Assembly (NCBI GenBank): GCA_035294265.1
Contig: DATGLK010000068.1
Location: forward strand, 1 to 55,058
Source of the DNA: Candidatus Binataceae bacterium
GTDB lineage: Bacteria; Desulfobacterota; Binatia; Binatales; Binataceae
Reading direction: 5' to 3'
Length of the DNA stretch: 55,058 nucleotides
Notes under the pieces: model-generated
The model's input: the letters and a program-made list of their open reading frames with translations, nothing else
Database searches by the model: none
Told to the model about the DNA's origin: nothing
Made by a program: the position numbers and the translations under genes
Shown: piece by piece, positions 25,346 to 34,202 of the stretch
Numbering within the stretch: position 1 is the first letter of the stretch
Layout: every line of letters starts with the position of its first letter

Positions 25346-26155
25346 TCACCGGTGCAACAGAGCGAGCAACTTAGCTAAGGTTGCGCTCATCTGTGCCCGC
25401 GGCACGATCGCGTCGAGCATGCCATGGGCCAGTAAGAACTCCGAGCGTTGGAATTCATCGGGCAGCTTTTGATTGATGGTCTGTTCGATCACACGCCGAC
25501 CGGCGAATCCGATAAGAGCACCGGGCTCGGCCACATTGAGATCGCCCAACATCGCGAACGAGGCAGCCACGCCGCCAGTGGTTGGATCGCAACAAACCGA
25601 CACGTACGGCAGCCTGCTGTCGCGCAAGCGTCCGATCGCAGCCGCCACCTTGGCCATCTGAACTAGGGACAGAATGCCCTCTTGCATGCGCGCCCCACCC
25701 GAGGAGCTGAAGACCACTACGGGCAGCTTGTGGGCACGAGCATAATCGAACAGGCGAGCCAGTTTCTCGCCCATCACCACGCCCATGCTTCCGCCCATGA
25801 ACTTGAAATCGATAATTCCCAACGCGGCGCGCTGCCCACCGATACGGCAGGTTCCGACCACAACTGCATCATTACGGCCGCAGTTCGCTCGCGCCTGGCG
25901 CAGTCGCTCGGGATACGGTTTGGAATCGTGAAAATGCAGCGGGTCGCCAATTGCTAGGTCGGCCAGGAGCTCGCGCCAACTGGCGCGGTCAACCGTGATT
26001 GCCAGACGCTGCTCCACGGTTACCCGAAAGTGGTAGGCGCACTTCAGGCAGACGTTGAGATTGCGTTCGACTTCCTTGCGAAAGGCAATCTCTTTGCATG
26101 AGGGACACTTGAGCCACAGATCGTTTTGAGCCGAAGTTTGTGGAGAACCCGCCAT
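25346..26155 (-). CDS. accD: Acetyl-CoA carboxylase carboxyltransferase beta subunit AccD
   Basis: AccD forms the carboxyltransferase of acetyl-CoA carboxylase together with AccA, giving malonyl-CoA for fatty acid synthesis. The N-terminal zinc ribbon is CPSC (residues 17-20) and CLKC (36-39), and the carboxyltransferase core has IDFKFMGGSMGVVMGEK, FSSSGGARMQEG and CDPTTGGVAASFAMLGD. Length (269) is normal. It starts 4 bases after trpA, so it is the last gene of the trp operon. AccA is not in the window. Confidence 0.94.
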   Translation of the reverse strand: MAGSPQTSAQNDLWLKCPSCKEIAFRKEVERNLNVCLKCAYHFRVTVEQRLAITVDRASWRELLADLAIGDPLHFHDSKPYPERLRQARANCGRNDAVVVGTCRIGGQRAALGIIDFKFMGGSMGVVMGEKLARLFDYARAHKLPVVVFSSSGGARMQEGILSLVQMAKVAAAIGRLRDSRLPYVSVCCDPTTGGVAASFAMLGDLNVAEPGALIGFAGRRVIEQTINQKLPDEFQRSEFLLAHGMLDAIVPRAQMSATLAKLLALLHR

Positions 26156-26159
26156 CGCG

Positions 26160-26990
26160 CTATGCCACTTGTGCGCCGCCGCGCGCCCCGCGCATCGCCT
26201 GTTTCATCTCGGCCACCAGCCCACAGACCGTGGGCAACAAACGCTCGGACTTGCCGCAGGCTTCGATCAACTGCGACAGAACGCTACCGACAATAACCGC
26301 GTCGGCATATGAAGCCACCTGCGCCGCCTGGGCTGGGGTGGAGATGCCGAACCCGACTCCCAGCGGCAGCTCGGTGACTTGACGCAAAGCCTGAATATGC
26401 TGCGCCAGATCAGCCGCGACTTCAGTGCGCGCCCCAGTTACCCCAGTCACCGAAACATAATAGAGGAAACCGCTGGCAGCCCGGGCTATCCGGCGGGCGC
26501 GTTCAAGCGGCGTGGTAGGCGCCAGCAAATAGATAAGGTCCAAGCCGGCCGCGCGTGCAGGTTGGGCCAGCTCGCCGCTTTCTTCCGGCGGCATGTCAAC
26601 CATCAGCAAACCGTCGACGCCCGCGGCGCCCGCGTCCGCGCACAGCCGTTCGCTGCCGTAGTGCAAAAACGGATTGGCGTAGCCGAACAGAATCAGAGGC
26701 ACCTGGGTGAACTGACGGAGCTGGCTGACCATCCCCAGAACCGCGCTGAGAGTGCCTCCACCCGCCATCCCGCGGGCACCGGCGCGCTGGTTGGCGGGAC
26801 CATCAGCCATTGGATCGGAAAAAGGAATGCCCAACTCGATCAAGTCGGCACCACGCTGGGCCAACTCCAGTGCCAAGGCCTGGGTATGTTCCAAATCCGG
26901 GTCGCCGGCAAAAATAAAGGGAATCAGCGCGGCCTCGTTGCGAGCGCGCAATTGGGCAAACATCCGCGCGATTCGTCCGTTGCTTTGCAT
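26160..26990 (-). CDS. trpA: Tryptophan synthase alpha subunit
   Basis: TrpA cleaves indole-glycerol phosphate to indole, which passes through a tunnel to TrpB. The catalytic Glu is in ELGIPFSDPMADGP, together with Asp of the same block; GFLYYVSVTGVTGAR and GFGISTPAQ are phosphate-binding motifs. The ATG at 26990 is preferred because AAGGAG lies five bases upstream; a GTG at 26994 adds two residues. The gene follows trpB by about 134 bases and is followed by accD. Confidence 0.95.
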   Translation of the reverse strand: MQSNGRIARMFAQLRARNEAALIPFIFAGDPDLEHTQALALELAQRGADLIELGIPFSDPMADGPANQRAGARGMAGGGTLSAVLGMVSQLRQFTQVPLILFGYANPFLHYGSERLCADAGAAGVDGLLMVDMPPEESGELAQPARAAGLDLIYLLAPTTPLERARRIARAASGFLYYVSVTGVTGARTEVAADLAQHIQALRQVTELPLGVGFGISTPAQAAQVASYADAVIVGSVLSQLIEACGKSERLLPTVCGLVAEMKQAMRGARGGAQVA

Positions 26991-27124
26991 CCTCACTCCT
27001 TTCCCACGCGCCCTAACAGGGCAGCAAAAAAACCCAGCTCAGCGGGCGCACGCGGCCGCAGCCGGCAGCAAAAACGGGCACCATCCCTCGCTCTCCTTAC
27101 CCTAACCCCGGAGCTAGAAGCCGC

Positions 27125-28318
27125 CTACAGGCTTACGCCCAAGGCTCGCGCCACCCCCTGCATATCCTTGTCGCCGCGTCCCGACAGACAGACCACCACA
27201 ATCGCTTCTCGCGGCAAGCCGGGTGCCAGGCGCAACACATGGGCAACTGCATGCGAGCTCTCCAGGGCGGGGATGATGCCTTCGGTCTCCGACAGGGTTT
27301 GCAAGGCCGCCAGCGCTTCGGCGTCTGTCACCGCAACATACTCGGCGCGCCCGCTGTCGCGCAGATAGGCGTGTTCGGGGCCGACCCCGGGATAATCCAA
27401 CCCGGCCGCGATCGAGTGAGTCTCGCGAATCTGTCCCAACTCATCCTGCAGCAGGTAGGTCTTGTTGCCGTGCAGGACCCCCACGCTCCCGGCCACCAGG
27501 GTGGCGGCGTGGGCACCACTGCTAACACCCAAGCCGGCCGCCTCGACCCCGACCATACGCACCTGGGCGTCTTTGATGAATGGATAGAACAGTCCAATGG
27601 CGTTGCTGCCGCCGTTGACGCACGCTATCAGCAGGTCGGGCAAGCGCCCCTCCCGCGCCGTGATTTGGCGCCGCGCCTCGCGCCCAATTACGCTTTGAAA
27701 ATCTCGTACAATCATCGGATAGGGATGAGGCCCGGCCGCCGTCCCAATCAGATAATAAGTATCGCGCACGTTGGTTATCCAGTCGCGCAAAGCCTCGTTG
27801 AGGGCGTCCTTGAGGCTCTTGCTGCCGGCATCTACCGCCCGCACCTTGGCGCCCAACAGCTTCATACGAAACACGTTAAGCGCTTGGCGCTGCACGTCGA
27901 GCGAGCCCATGAAAACCTCGCATTGACGCTTAAACAACGCCGCCATCGTCGCGGTGGCCACTCCATGCTGGCCGGCTCCGGTTTCGGCGGTGATGCGCGG
28001 CTTGTTCATCCGCACCGCCAGCAGCGCCTGACCCAAGGTGTTGTTGACCTTGTGCGCGCCGGTGTGACAGAGATCTTCGCGCTTGAGATAAATTTTGGCC
28101 CCACCCAGCTTCTCACTAAGATTGCGCGCAAAATATAAAGGCGTAGGCCGGCCGATGTATTCGCGCGAATAGTATTCCAACTCCCGCTTGAAGCTCGGAT
28201 CGCGTCGTGCGACGCGATACGCCTGCTCCAATTCCTGCAGCGCCGGCATCAGGGTCTCGGCCACCCATTGCCCGCCGAATTGGCCAAAGCGCCCATGTTT
28301 GTCAGGCAGACTTTGCAT
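27125..28318 (-). CDS. trpB: Tryptophan synthase beta subunit
   Basis: TrpB joins indole to serine using pyridoxal phosphate. The PLP lysine is in [14 protein letters not shown] and the phosphate-binding glycine loop in NGGSNAIG. Other motifs are [25 protein letters not shown] and the [12 protein letters not shown] loop. Length is 397 residues, typical for the main TrpB1 type. It overlaps trpF by 17 bases. Confidence 0.96.
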   Translation of the reverse strand: MQSLPDKHGRFGQFGGQWVAETLMPALQELEQAYRVARRDPSFKRELEYYSREYIGRPTPLYFARNLSEKLGGAKIYLKREDLCHTGAHKVNNTLGQALLAVRMNKPRITAETGAGQHGVATATMAALFKRQCEVFMGSLDVQRQALNVFRMKLLGAKVRAVDAGSKSLKDALNEALRDWITNVRDTYYLIGTAAGPHPYPMIVRDFQSVIGREARRQITAREGRLPDLLIACVNGGSNAIGLFYPFIKDAQVRMVGVEAAGLGVSSGAHAATLVAGSVGVLHGNKTYLLQDELGQIRETHSIAAGLDYPGVGPEHAYLRDSGRAEYVAVTDAEALAALQTLSETEGIIPALESSHAVAHVLRLAPGLPREAIVVVCLSGRGDKDMQGVARALGVSL

Positions 28319-28937
28319 TCTCGATAAAGCTCCTCAGCATCGTACGGTCCTTGATTCCGGGTGCGCTCTCTACACCACTGGCGACATCGACGCCGTACGG
28401 CCCCAACGCAGCCACCGCCGCCACTGTATCGGGCTTCAGCCCCCCGGCAACAAAGCAGCGGCCCAGTTCCAGGCCGCGCAACTGGTCAAGCTCGATCGCT
28501 CGCCCGGTGCCACCGTAGCGCAGCGGATCGAACTGGTCGATCAGGAACAGCCGCGGTAATCCATCCTGCGGGGACGACAAGGCCGCAAGCGGGCCGGGCT
28601 GTGCGGCCTTAAACCCGATCGGATGGATTACCGGTACCGGCCAGTCCTCGCGAATCTGTGGGCGGTCGCTGTAAATTTGCAGCAGGTCGAAGCCCACCTG
28701 CTGAAGCCGCTGCGCCACTTCAGCCCGTGTGGGATTGACGAAGACCCCAACCAACGCGACCTTCCCCCCCACGGCATCGCGAATTGCGATTGCTTGGGAC
28801 AACTCGACGCAGCGCACAGTCCCGCGATAAAAGTTCAAGCCTACGTAATCCGCGCCATATTCGCACGCCGCCAGCGCATCCTCGACTCGGGTCACGCCGC
28901 AGATTTTTACCTTCACCGACTGCCGTGCGTTAGCCAA
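28302..28937 (-). CDS. trpF: Phosphoribosylanthranilate isomerase
   Basis: This TIM-barrel enzyme does the Amadori rearrangement to CdRP. Its catalytic cysteine is in VKICGVTR near the N-terminus, and the C-terminal phosphate site reads [10 protein letters not shown] and [15 protein letters not shown]. It has 211 residues and overlaps both neighbours: trpC by 8 bases and trpB by 17. The operon is therefore tightly coupled here. Confidence 0.95.
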   Translation of the reverse strand: MANARQSVKVKICGVTRVEDALAACEYGADYVGLNFYRGTVRCVELSQAIAIRDAVGGKVALVGVFVNPTRAEVAQRLQQVGFDLLQIYSDRPQIREDWPVPVIHPIGFKAAQPGPLAALSSPQDGLPRLFLIDQFDPLRYGGTGRAIELDQLRGLELGRCFVAGGLKPDTVAAVAALGPYGVDVASGVESAPGIKDRTMLRSFIENAKSA

Positions 28938-29733
28938 GGGCCTGGTCCCTTTCTTCCAGCGCGCCCGCCATCAGGGCCAACCGCGCCGCCGGCTCGCCCG
29001 CGCGCAGCAAACTCTCGCCGATTAGAAAGGCGCGCGCCCCGGCTCGATACAGGCGGCGCACGTCGTGCGGTCCGTCGATGCCGCTCTCCGACACCAATAG
29101 AGCGGATCCATGGTAGGAAGCTGCCAATCTCTCGGTTACCGCCAAATCCGTGGCGAAGCTGTGCAGGTCGCGATTGTTGATCCCGATTAGCGCCGCCCCC
29201 ATCCGCTCGGCCTGCTCCAGCTCGGTGCGATCGTGCACCTCCACCAGAGCCGCCAATCCAAGGTCTCCAGCCAAGGCCAGCAATTCGCCGACCTGAGCGG
29301 GTGCGAGCATCGCTAGGATCAGCAAAACGCAGTCGGCTCCCTCGGCTCGCGCCTGGTAAATCTGATAGGGATCAAAGATAAAATCCTTGCGCAACAGTGG
29401 TACATTTACGGCCCGGCGAACCGCGCGCAAATCCGCTAGCGAACCCTTGAAATGAACGTCGGTGAGGACCGAGATGGCCGCCGCGCCGCCTTCGACGTAG
29501 GCCTGCGCCACGGCAGCCGGATCCAGTCCCGGCTGAATGTCGCCCTTGCTGGGCGAGGCCCTTTTGATCTCGGCGATAATCGCAGGGTGGCGCTGGCGCA
29601 GCCCTTGGATAAAGGGACGTGGCGCGGGGCTGGCCGCAGCCCGCGCGCGCATTTCCGCCAGCGGCACCCGCCGGTTGAGCTCACCAACCTCGACCCGCTT
29701 GGCGGCAAAGATCCGCTCCAGAAACGAACTCAC
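28930..29733 (-). CDS. trpC: Indole-3-glycerol phosphate synthase
   Basis: TrpC closes the indole ring. The family signature is visible as IIAEIKRASPSKGDI near residue 50, LLRKDFIFDPYQIYQARAEG, and INNRDLHSF plus VSESGIDGPHDV. The 267-residue length is typical for a stand-alone enzyme. It starts one base before the trpD stop and overlaps trpF. Confidence 0.95.
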   Translation of the reverse strand: MSSFLERIFAAKRVEVGELNRRVPLAEMRARAAASPAPRPFIQGLRQRHPAIIAEIKRASPSKGDIQPGLDPAAVAQAYVEGGAAAISVLTDVHFKGSLADLRAVRRAVNVPLLRKDFIFDPYQIYQARAEGADCVLLILAMLAPAQVGELLALAGDLGLAALVEVHDRTELEQAERMGAALIGINNRDLHSFATDLAVTERLAASYHGSALLVSESGIDGPHDVRRLYRAGARAFLIGESLLRAGEPAARLALMAGALEERDQALG

Positions 29734-30747
29734 CTAGGCTTCCTCCCAACTGGCTTGGCGCAACCGCTCGAGGTTGTCCAGAGCGCGGCCGCAAGCCACG
29801 ATTGTGCGCGCCACCTCCACCCCCTCCTTGAGCGACGGAGCGCGCCCGCCCACATAGATAGCCGCCCCACCATTAAGCACCAGCACGTCGTGCGCAGCGC
29901 GATCCTCGCCCGCTAGCGCGGCTCGAAAGCGAGCTGCTGCCTGAGCCACGCCACTGACGACGATGTCGCCGCCGTGGAGGCCCAAGGAGCGCGGATCGAC
30001 CAGGTACTCGCTCAGTCGACCCGCGTGAATCTCCGCCACCCGGCTAGGTGCCGCGGCCGACAACTCGTCCATCCCGTCCTGGCTATGCACTACCATCGCG
30101 TGTGCCACTTCGAGCCGCATCAGAGCCTCGGCCATAGGCCGCACCAATTTGCTCTCACCCACGCCGAGCAGCCGGCATTCCGGTTGGCAGGGATTGGCCA
30201 GCGCGCCGAGCAGGTTGAAAATGGTGCGCACGCCTAGCTCACGGCGCAAGCCGGCGACGCGTGCCAGAGCAGGATGATAACGGGGTGCGAAGATGAAGCA
30301 TATTCCCGCTCGCTCCAGGCAATGGGCCAAGCCCGCGGGCGAGACCTCGATGCGTACGCCCAAATGCTCCAGCAGGTCGGCCGCACCGACCGCACCGCTG
30401 GCCGCCCGATTGCCGTGCTTGGCGACCTTGACGCCGGCGGCGGCGGCCACCAGCGCGGCGGCGGTCGAGATATTAAAGGTTCCGCGGCCATCGCCTCCGG
30501 TGCCCGCCGTATCCAATAACCCGCCTGGCTTCAGCGGCGGGGCCACCGCGCGGCGTAACAGCGCCGCCACCCCGCCCGCTAATTCCTCGGCACTCTCACC
30601 CTTCAGACGCAAGGCTGTCAACCAGGCCGCCACCAGTACGGGTGAAGCTTCGCCGTCGAGCATCTCATCAAGTACGGCCCCCATCGCTTCGGCAGGCAGC
30701 GACTGGCCCGCCAGCGCATCCACCAGCGCCTGTCGGATCGCGCTCAT
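29734..30747 (-). CDS. trpD: Anthranilate phosphoribosyltransferase
   Basis: TrpD transfers phosphoribose to anthranilate. Motifs include the PRPP-binding [26 protein letters not shown] and the anthranilate site [19 protein letters not shown]. The true start is the ATG at 30747, overlapping the trpG stop as ATGA; the frame from 30903 would run into trpG and is rejected. Length is 337 residues. Confidence 0.95.
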   Translation of the reverse strand: MSAIRQALVDALAGQSLPAEAMGAVLDEMLDGEASPVLVAAWLTALRLKGESAEELAGGVAALLRRAVAPPLKPGGLLDTAGTGGDGRGTFNISTAAALVAAAAGVKVAKHGNRAASGAVGAADLLEHLGVRIEVSPAGLAHCLERAGICFIFAPRYHPALARVAGLRRELGVRTIFNLLGALANPCQPECRLLGVGESKLVRPMAEALMRLEVAHAMVVHSQDGMDELSAAAPSRVAEIHAGRLSEYLVDPRSLGLHGGDIVVSGVAQAAARFRAALAGEDRAAHDVLVLNGGAAIYVGGRAPSLKEGVEVARTIVACGRALDNLERLRQASWEEA

Positions 30748-31331
30748 CGCCCCGCCACCCGGGCCAGAAAATTGGCGAGCAGCCGCCGACCATGCTCGGT
30801 AAGAATGGATTCGGGATGGAACTGGACGCCTTCCACCGCCAATTGTTTGTGGCGCACGCCCATGATTTCGCCTTCCGCCGTCCAGGCCGAGCGTTCCAGG
30901 CACTCAGGCAGCGTGTCCGCCTCTATCAACAGCGAATGGTAGCGGATGGCCTGAAAGGGACTCGGCAGGCCGGCGAAAACCGTGCGCCCGTCATGTTCGA
31001 TTGGCGAGGTCTTGCCGTGCATCAAACGCTGCGCACGCACCACTCGGCCGCCGTAGGCCGCACCGATGCATTGATGGCCCAAACAGACGCCTAGGATCGG
31101 GACCTGACCGCCCAATTCCCTAATCAATGCCAGCGAGGCACCGGCCTGGGCTGGGGTGCAAGGTCCGGGCGAGATCACGATCGCGTCAGGGGCCAGCGCG
31201 CGCACCCCGCCCACATCGATCGCGTCATTGCGCCGCACGCTGACCTCGGCACCCAGTTCACCGAGGTATTGCACCAGGTTGAAGGTGAAAGAATCGTAAT
31301 TGTCCACCATCAGCAGGTGCTGGCGGCTCAT
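30744..31331 (-). CDS. trpG: Anthranilate synthase component II (glutamine amidotransferase)
   Basis: TrpG supplies ammonia from glutamine to TrpE. The class I amidotransferase triad is visible: Cys in [12 protein letters not shown] and the His/Glu in VQFHPESIL; the oxyanion region is [12 protein letters not shown]. It has 195 residues and overlaps both trpE and trpD by four bases, so the three genes are translationally coupled. Confidence 0.95.
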   Translation of the reverse strand: MSRQHLLMVDNYDSFTFNLVQYLGELGAEVSVRRNDAIDVGGVRALAPDAIVISPGPCTPAQAGASLALIRELGGQVPILGVCLGHQCIGAAYGGRVVRAQRLMHGKTSPIEHDGRTVFAGLPSPFQAIRYHSLLIEADTLPECLERSAWTAEGEIMGVRHKQLAVEGVQFHPESILTEHGRRLLANFLARVAGR

Positions 31332-32836
31332 CGCCTGCTCCCTCGCGCAATCTCCTCCAGCTCGATCGCGGCTTGCAGGGCACCCATCATTGCGCGCGCC
31401 TTGTTGACCGACTCTTCGTATTCGGCGGCCGGATCGGAATCGGCCACCACGCCGCCACCGGCCTGAATATACACCTGGCCGTTTTGGACCAGCATGGTAC
31501 GCAGGGCAATCGCGGTGTCCATGTTACCGGTATAGCTGAAATAACCCACCGCGCCGGCATACACCCCACGCCGCGAGCCTTCTAGCTCGCTAATGATCTC
31601 CATTGCACGGATCTTGGGGGCGCCGCTGACCGTCCCCTGGGGAAAGGTGGCGCGGAAAGCGTCAAACGCGTCGCACTCCGGGCGCAGGCACCCGCGTACG
31701 TTGGAGACAATATGCATGACATGCGAATAGCGCTCCACCACCATCAGCTCGCTGACTTTCACCGAACCAATTTCCGCCACCCGACCCACATCGTTGCGCC
31801 CCAGATCGACCAGCATCACATGTTCGGCCCGTTCCTTTGGGTCGGCCAGCAACTCGGCCTCCAACCGCCGATCCTCGGCCTCGTCCACTCCCCGCCGCCG
31901 GGTGCCCGCGATCGGCCGCACCGTCACCTCGCGCCCCTCCAGCCGCACCATTACCTCGGGCGAGGCACCCACCAGCGTCTGTGCGCCCATCTGCAAATAG
32001 AACATATAGGGAGAGGGATTAATCGCGCGCAGGCTCCGATAGAGATTGAAGGGATGAACGGTGAGCTCAGCCTGGAAGCGCTGCGAGGGTACCACTTGGA
32101 TGATGTCGCCGGCGCTGACGTATTCCTTGGCCCGCAGCACCATCGACATGTACCCCTCGCGGCTCTGGTTTGAGCTTATGGAAGGGGCGGCCGGGGCTTG
32201 CGCAGCCGAGCGCCGAGGCAAAATCACCGGCGCGGCCAGCCGCGCGATGACACCATCGATCTTATCTTGGGCGGCATGGTAGGCCTGGCGCGCGGAAGCG
32301 TACTCGCGCACCGGCACATTGACGATAATCTGGATGCTTTGACGCAAATTGTCGAAGGCCAGCACGGTATCGGTAAAAAGCATGCACAGGTCGGGCACTC
32401 CTAGCTCGTCGGCGGCAGGCACCGGTATGCGCTCGAAGTAACGCACGAGGTCGTAGGCCAGGAAGCCCACTGCCCCGCCAAAAAATCGGGGCAACCCGGG
32501 CAACTGCGGGGCGCGATGGTTTTTGAGCTGCTGGCGCAGGGCCTCGAAGGGATCTTCCACTTCGCTGAGCTCGGGAGCACGTCCAGGGCGAGTCAATTCC
32601 AGGCATTTACCTTGGGCGCGGAAGATGAGGCTGGGCTCGCAGCCCAGAAAGGTATAGCGGCCCCATTTCTCGCCGCCCTGCACGCTTTCCAGTAAAAACG
32701 CGTATTCGCCGCGCACCACCTTCAAAAACGCGCTGACCGGCGTCTCCAGATCGGCCGCGATCTCGCGCGTCACAGGCACGAGATCAAAGCCTTCGCTGGC
32801 CAGACGTTCGAACTGCGCTAAATCGGGTCCAACCAT
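31328..32836 (-). CDS. trpE: Anthranilate synthase component I
   Basis: TrpE converts chorismate and ammonia to anthranilate. Recognisable blocks are [51 protein letters not shown] and the C-terminal [16 protein letters not shown]. The Trp feedback site resembles the usual LLES element ([17 protein letters not shown] near residue 50), so the enzyme is probably inhibited by tryptophan. The ATG at 32836 is preceded at once by AAGG, too close for an ideal Shine-Dalgarno spacing. Upstream lies the leader peptide and terminator. Confidence 0.96.
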   Translation of the reverse strand: MVGPDLAQFERLASEGFDLVPVTREIAADLETPVSAFLKVVRGEYAFLLESVQGGEKWGRYTFLGCEPSLIFRAQGKCLELTRPGRAPELSEVEDPFEALRQQLKNHRAPQLPGLPRFFGGAVGFLAYDLVRYFERIPVPAADELGVPDLCMLFTDTVLAFDNLRQSIQIIVNVPVREYASARQAYHAAQDKIDGVIARLAAPVILPRRSAAQAPAAPSISSNQSREGYMSMVLRAKEYVSAGDIIQVVPSQRFQAELTVHPFNLYRSLRAINPSPYMFYLQMGAQTLVGASPEVMVRLEGREVTVRPIAGTRRRGVDEAEDRRLEAELLADPKERAEHVMLVDLGRNDVGRVAEIGSVKVSELMVVERYSHVMHIVSNVRGCLRPECDAFDAFRATFPQGTVSGAPKIRAMEIISELEGSRRGVYAGAVGYFSYTGNMDTAIALRTMLVQNGQVYIQAGGGVVADSDPAAEYEESVNKARAMMGALQAAIELEEIARGSRR

Positions 32837-32865
32837 CCTTATCGCTTTCGGCGCGCGACGCCGGT

Positions 32866-32906
32866 AAATAAAAAAGGCCGCAGAGGACTAGTCCGCCTGC
32901 GGCCTT
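32866..32906 (-). terminator. Intrinsic terminator in the trp leader (attenuator)
   Basis: On the minus strand AAGGCCGCAG (32897-32906) and CTGCGGCCTT (32874-32883) form a perfect 10-base-pair stem, closed by an inner GGA/TCC pair, and are followed by TTTTTATTT. The hairpin sits between the leader peptide stop (32934) and trpE (32836). The competing antiterminator pairs GTCCGC and GGCC inside the leader-peptide coding region (about 32942-32957) with GCGGAC and GGCC of the terminator's upstream arm, separated by a small internal loop. Both structures were read directly from the sequence; which forms when is inferred by analogy with enterobacterial trp attenuation. Confidence 0.85.
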
Positions 32907-32933
32907 GCTCTTCAACTAAGGGCTTCGTCTGCG

Positions 32934-33008
32934 CTACGAAACCTCGGCCCAAGCGGACACACGCCAGCTACGCCAAGCCACCCAGTTGTGCCGAATTGCG
33001 CAACGCAT
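32934..33008 (-). CDS. trpL: trp operon leader peptide TrpL
   Basis: A 24-codon frame starts ATG-CGT-TGC at 33008 and ends in TAG at 32934. It contains four Trp codons, in the order TGG-GTG-GCT-TGG, then two more downstream (WVAWRSWRVSAWAEVS). The terminator hairpin begins 27 bases after its stop. This size, Trp content and position are those of a classical attenuation leader: ribosome stalling at the Trp codons when tRNA-Trp is scarce would favour the antiterminator. A weak AGG lies upstream of the ATG. It lies 84 bases after the amidohydrolase stop. Confidence 0.85.
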   Translation of the reverse strand: MRCAIRHNWVAWRSWRVSAWAEVS

Positions 33009-33092
33009 CCGTTTAAGCCTAATTATCGCGCGCGCCAGCGTCAAGCCGCCTATGCACCGTCGCCGCTGGCCTATCATCGGTGCTTCCGCAAT

Positions 33093-34106
33093 TTAACGGC
33101 CGAACAGGTAGCGCAGCGCTTGATGTTGCTTAATTGCTTCGACTTCCGCGCTTCCGATCGCGCCGCGTTCCAGGGCTTGATCAAACATTATACCAGGGGG
33201 CCGCTCCCGGCGGCCATCGAAGGGATAGTCAGTTCCCAGCACCATCCCGCCGAAACGCGCTCGGCACAGCGTGCAAGCCTCGTAATCGTAAGTCAGATTA
33301 TCCACCCACAACTTGCGCGCCAGTTCCATCGGATGCACTCCAGTAACCGCCTCGCCGCGCCCACGCCGCATCTCCCACTGATGCCCCATGCGAGGGAGCA
33401 CCGCGGCTAGCGAGCCGCCGCCATGGGCCAGGCAAATGCGCAAATCGGGATACTGGACTAGCAGGTCCGACAGCAGCAACGCCCCCGCGCTCATTGCCGT
33501 TTCGTGCGGCATCGCCATGCTGTTGGTCAGCCCCATTCCCCAGCTTTTGATGCGCTCGTCCCAGGCCCAGGGTTCGTTTAGGGGATGGATGAACAGCGGG
33601 CAGTCCAACTCCATCGCGGCCTTGAAAAACGGGCGTAGCTCGGACCGGTGCAGCCCCAGGCCGCGCACGGTGGCGCCCAACTCGACCCCGGCCAGCTTAA
33701 GCTCGCGCCGGGCCCGCGTAAGCTCTTCCACCGCCAGCGCTGGCTCCTGGAGCGGCACCGTGGCGAAGCCAATAAAGCGCTCGGGGTCGGCAGCGACGAA
33801 CTGGGCCATGAAATCGTTCTGGAAGCGGCACAACTCCAAGGTGGCTTTGGGGTCGCCCCAATAGGCGAAAGTGATTGGCGTGGCCATCAAGACATGCTTG
33901 TCGACTTGCTCGCGATCCATCTCGGCCAGCCGCGCCGAGGGCACGTAAGCGGTTGCGGCGATACGCCGGTACAACGAGCCTTGAACCATAACATCAATGG
34001 AGCCGTCGCCGTTGAGCTTGACCGCGGGCCAGCGCTCATCGCCGGTGGTTCGCGCCAGCGGCGGCAATTGCTGAGGGAAAATGTGGGTATGACAATCAAT
34101 TCTCAT
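33093..34106 (-). CDS. Amidohydrolase-2 family protein (ACMSD-like metal-dependent decarboxylase/hydrolase)
   Basis: The 337-residue TIM-barrel protein has the N-terminal metal motif DCHTHIF, later ligands in LFIHPLNEPW and LAHGGGSLAAVLPR, and the C-terminal aspartate in LGTDYPFDG. This layout matches the amidohydrolase-2 family, whose best known member is aminocarboxymuconate-semialdehyde decarboxylase. The ATG at 34106 has GGAGG eight bases upstream; the longer frame from 34196 is rejected. Substrate cannot be assigned. The gene is separated from the trp operon by the leader region, so a role in tryptophan breakdown would be speculation. Confidence 0.85.
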   Translation of the reverse strand: MRIDCHTHIFPQQLPPLARTTGDERWPAVKLNGDGSIDVMVQGSLYRRIAATAYVPSARLAEMDREQVDKHVLMATPITFAYWGDPKATLELCRFQNDFMAQFVAADPERFIGFATVPLQEPALAVEELTRARRELKLAGVELGATVRGLGLHRSELRPFFKAAMELDCPLFIHPLNEPWAWDERIKSWGMGLTNSMAMPHETAMSAGALLLSDLLVQYPDLRICLAHGGGSLAAVLPRMGHQWEMRRGRGEAVTGVHPMELARKLWVDNLTYDYEACTLCRARFGGMVLGTDYPFDGRRERPPGIMFDQALERGAIGSAEVEAIKQHQALRYLFGR

Positions 34107-34202
34107 GACCGGCGCCTCCGCGCCTGGTTGGTTAAATGAACGCCAGCAGTCAGGCTCACCGCGGAAATCGCCACCCTCCCCTGCGCAGCCCTCCATCCGG
34201 GT

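Noticed and set aside
25325-25380. TTAGCTAAG/CTTAGCTAA inverted repeat near the end of accD
   Set aside because: It partly lies inside the accD coding end and has no T-run, so it is not a convincing terminator.
33009-33092. TTGACG upstream of trpL as the trp promoter
   Set aside because: The only -10 candidate at 17 bases (TAGGCT) is poor and would place the start almost at the leader ATG. I do not claim a promoter.
33093-34106. Amidohydrolase as a kynurenine-pathway enzyme linked to the adjacent trp operon
   Set aside because: The family is broad, substrates cannot be assigned, and no other kynurenine genes are present.
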